The notes beneath the pieces were generated by a model. It worked only from the letters and a program-made list of their open reading frames with translations, made no database searches and had not been told where the DNA came from. A stretch of DNA of 32,760 nucleotides from Ornithomonoglobus_A sp045532455 (GTDB lineage Bacteria > Bacillota > Clostridia > UBA1381): NCBI GenBank assembly GCA_045532455.1, contig JAZSFX010000044.1, forward strand, positions 1 through 32,760, in the 5' to 3' direction. Each line of letters opens with the position of its first letter. Within the stretch, counting starts at the first letter, position 1. Made by a program: the position numbers and the translations under genes. Of the stretch, positions 31,950 to 32,760 are shown piece by piece.

Positions 31950-32760
31950 TCACACCTGCTCAATAGCTTTAAACTTACAAGTTGCCATACAAGCACCGCA
32001 TTTAACACATTTTTGTGAGTCTATCTGATAAGAGTTAAGTTTCTTACCCTCAGCCTTATAATCAGTTTGCTCAATACAACCAACAGGGCAGGCTTTTGCA
32101 CAAACGCCGCAACCAAAACATTTATCCTGGTCAATAGTATATCTTATAAGCTTCTTACATACCTTAGCAGGACACTTCTTGTCAACAATATGAGCAAGAT
32201 ATTCATCCTTAAAATGAGTTAATGTTGATATAACAGGGTTTGCAGCTGTCTGACCAAGAGCACACAAAGAGTTTGCCTGAACGTGCTTTCCTAATTCTTC
32301 GAGTTCTTCGAGGTCTTTCATTGTACCGTTACCTTCTGTGATACGTGTAAGAATTTCTAACATTCTCTTTGTACCTATACGGCATGGTGAACACTTACCG
32401 CATGACTCGTCGCATATAAATTCCATATAGAACTTAGCAACGTCAACCATACAGTTATCTTCGTCCATAACGATAGCACCGCCCGAACCCATCATAGAGC
32501 CTTTTGCAACAAGGTTGCCGATGTCGACTGGTCCGACAAGACTTTCCTTATTTAACCCACCGCCCGAAGGGCCGCCTGTCTGGATAGCTTTGAATTCTTT
32601 ATTATCAGGGATTCCGCCACCGATATCGTAGATAAGCTCGCGTAAAGTAGTTCCCATAGGAACTTCAACTAAGCCTACGTTGTTGATTTTTCCACCGAGT
32701 GCAAAAACCTTAGTTCCCTTAGACTTTTCAGTACCGTGGCTTGAGAACGCATCTTTTCCT
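31950..32760 (-). CDS. hydB: NADH-binding subunit HydB (NuoF-like), 5' end outside window
   Basis: FMN- and NADH-binding partner of HydA. The 269 visible residues are the C-terminal part; the frame stays open past the right edge. Seen in order: LGGKINNVGLVEVPMGTTL, the QTGGPSGGG loop of the NADH domain, MGSGGAIVMDED, the N3 [4Fe-4S] site CDESCGKCSPCRIG, then a C-terminal double-cluster ferredoxin domain (CFGCGVCAKACPVGC and CVKCGACMATC). That fused ferredoxin end separates HydB-type proteins from plain NuoF. The loop usually reads GGPSGGC followed by Ile/Leu-Pro; here the Cys is Gly and the Pro is Asn. The HydC/NuoE-like partner is probably just beyond the edge (inference). Confidence 0.9.
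   Translation of the reverse strand, partial: GKDAFSSHGTEKSKGTKVFALGGKINNVGLVEVPMGTTLRELIYDIGGGIPDNKEFKAIQTGGPSGGGLNKESLVGPVDIGNLVAKGSMMGSGGAIVMDEDNCMVDVAKFYMEFICDESCGKCSPCRIGTKRMLEILTRITEGNGTMKDLEELEELGKHVQANSLCALGQTAANPVISTLTHFKDEYLAHIVDKKCPAKVCKKLIRYTIDQDKCFGCGVCAKACPVGCIEQTDYKAEGKKLNSYQIDSQKCVKCGACMATCKFKAIEQV

Overview
The window looks like chromosome from a low-GC, spore-forming, strictly anaerobic Firmicute of the class Clostridia. Sporulation genes (sleB, spoIVB, spoIID, a pdaA-like deacetylase) sit beside a multi-subunit type [FeFe] hydrogenase. Coding sequence is AT-rich, Shine-Dalgarno sites are strong, and sigma-A promoters of the TTGACA-N17-TATAAT type are easy to see. I see no tRNA, rRNA, CRISPR array, insertion sequence or phage gene. 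Thirty-two protein genes are supported; only the right-most (hydB) is cut by the window edge. For many of them the Shine-Dalgarno site puts the start downstream of the longest reading frame, and five use TTG.

Layout. 1-416: no protein gene. It holds a consensus promoter, a compact nested stem domain and a 3' terminator with a competing third arm, best read as an uncharacterised small RNA. 417-3872 (-): four-gene surface-glycan operon with two glycosyltransferases, a LicD-type phosphotransferase and a nucleotidyltransferase of the glycerol-3-phosphate cytidylyltransferase type. 4024-6795 (-): amino-sugar catabolism, araC-type regulator then nagB-nagA. 6867-11140 (-): glyA-alaS-HIT operon. 11507-14054 (+): Cys-cluster protein and VanW-family membrane protein. 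14108-15271 (-): CDF transporter with a manganese-type metal site. 15447-21571 (-): yhbY-nadD-yqeK-rsfS-leuS-cpxC-smpB, then sleB. 21745-22449 (-): PIG-L deacetylase. 22696-23667 (+): S55 peptidase SpoIVB. 23724-25430: HPr-like gene and mtaB from back-to-back promoters. 25570-27608: two divergent NodB-family genes, one PdaA-like and one lacking its metal-binding histidines. 27683-30099 (+): metK, a small Cys-rich protein, spoIID. 30168-32760 (-): hydB (partial) and hydA.

How the genes work together. Much of the window is translation support: AlaS, LeuS, SmpB in ribosome rescue, RsfS and YhbY on the large subunit, MtaB in tRNA modification, and MetK supplying SAM. GlyA, NadD and MetK feed one-carbon, NAD and SAM pools. 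NagB/NagA return N-acetylglucosamine from wall or host glycans to glycolysis. SleB, SpoIID, SpoIVB and the PdaA-like enzyme belong to spore wall remodelling and sporulation signalling. HydAB links NADH and probably ferredoxin to H2.

The most unusual items are the orphan RNA-like unit at 14-350, the degenerate deacetylase at 26586-27608, a short spoIVB away from its usual spo0A neighbour, an orphan promoter aimed at the 3' end of mtaB, and divergent promoters that overlap or share a palindrome.
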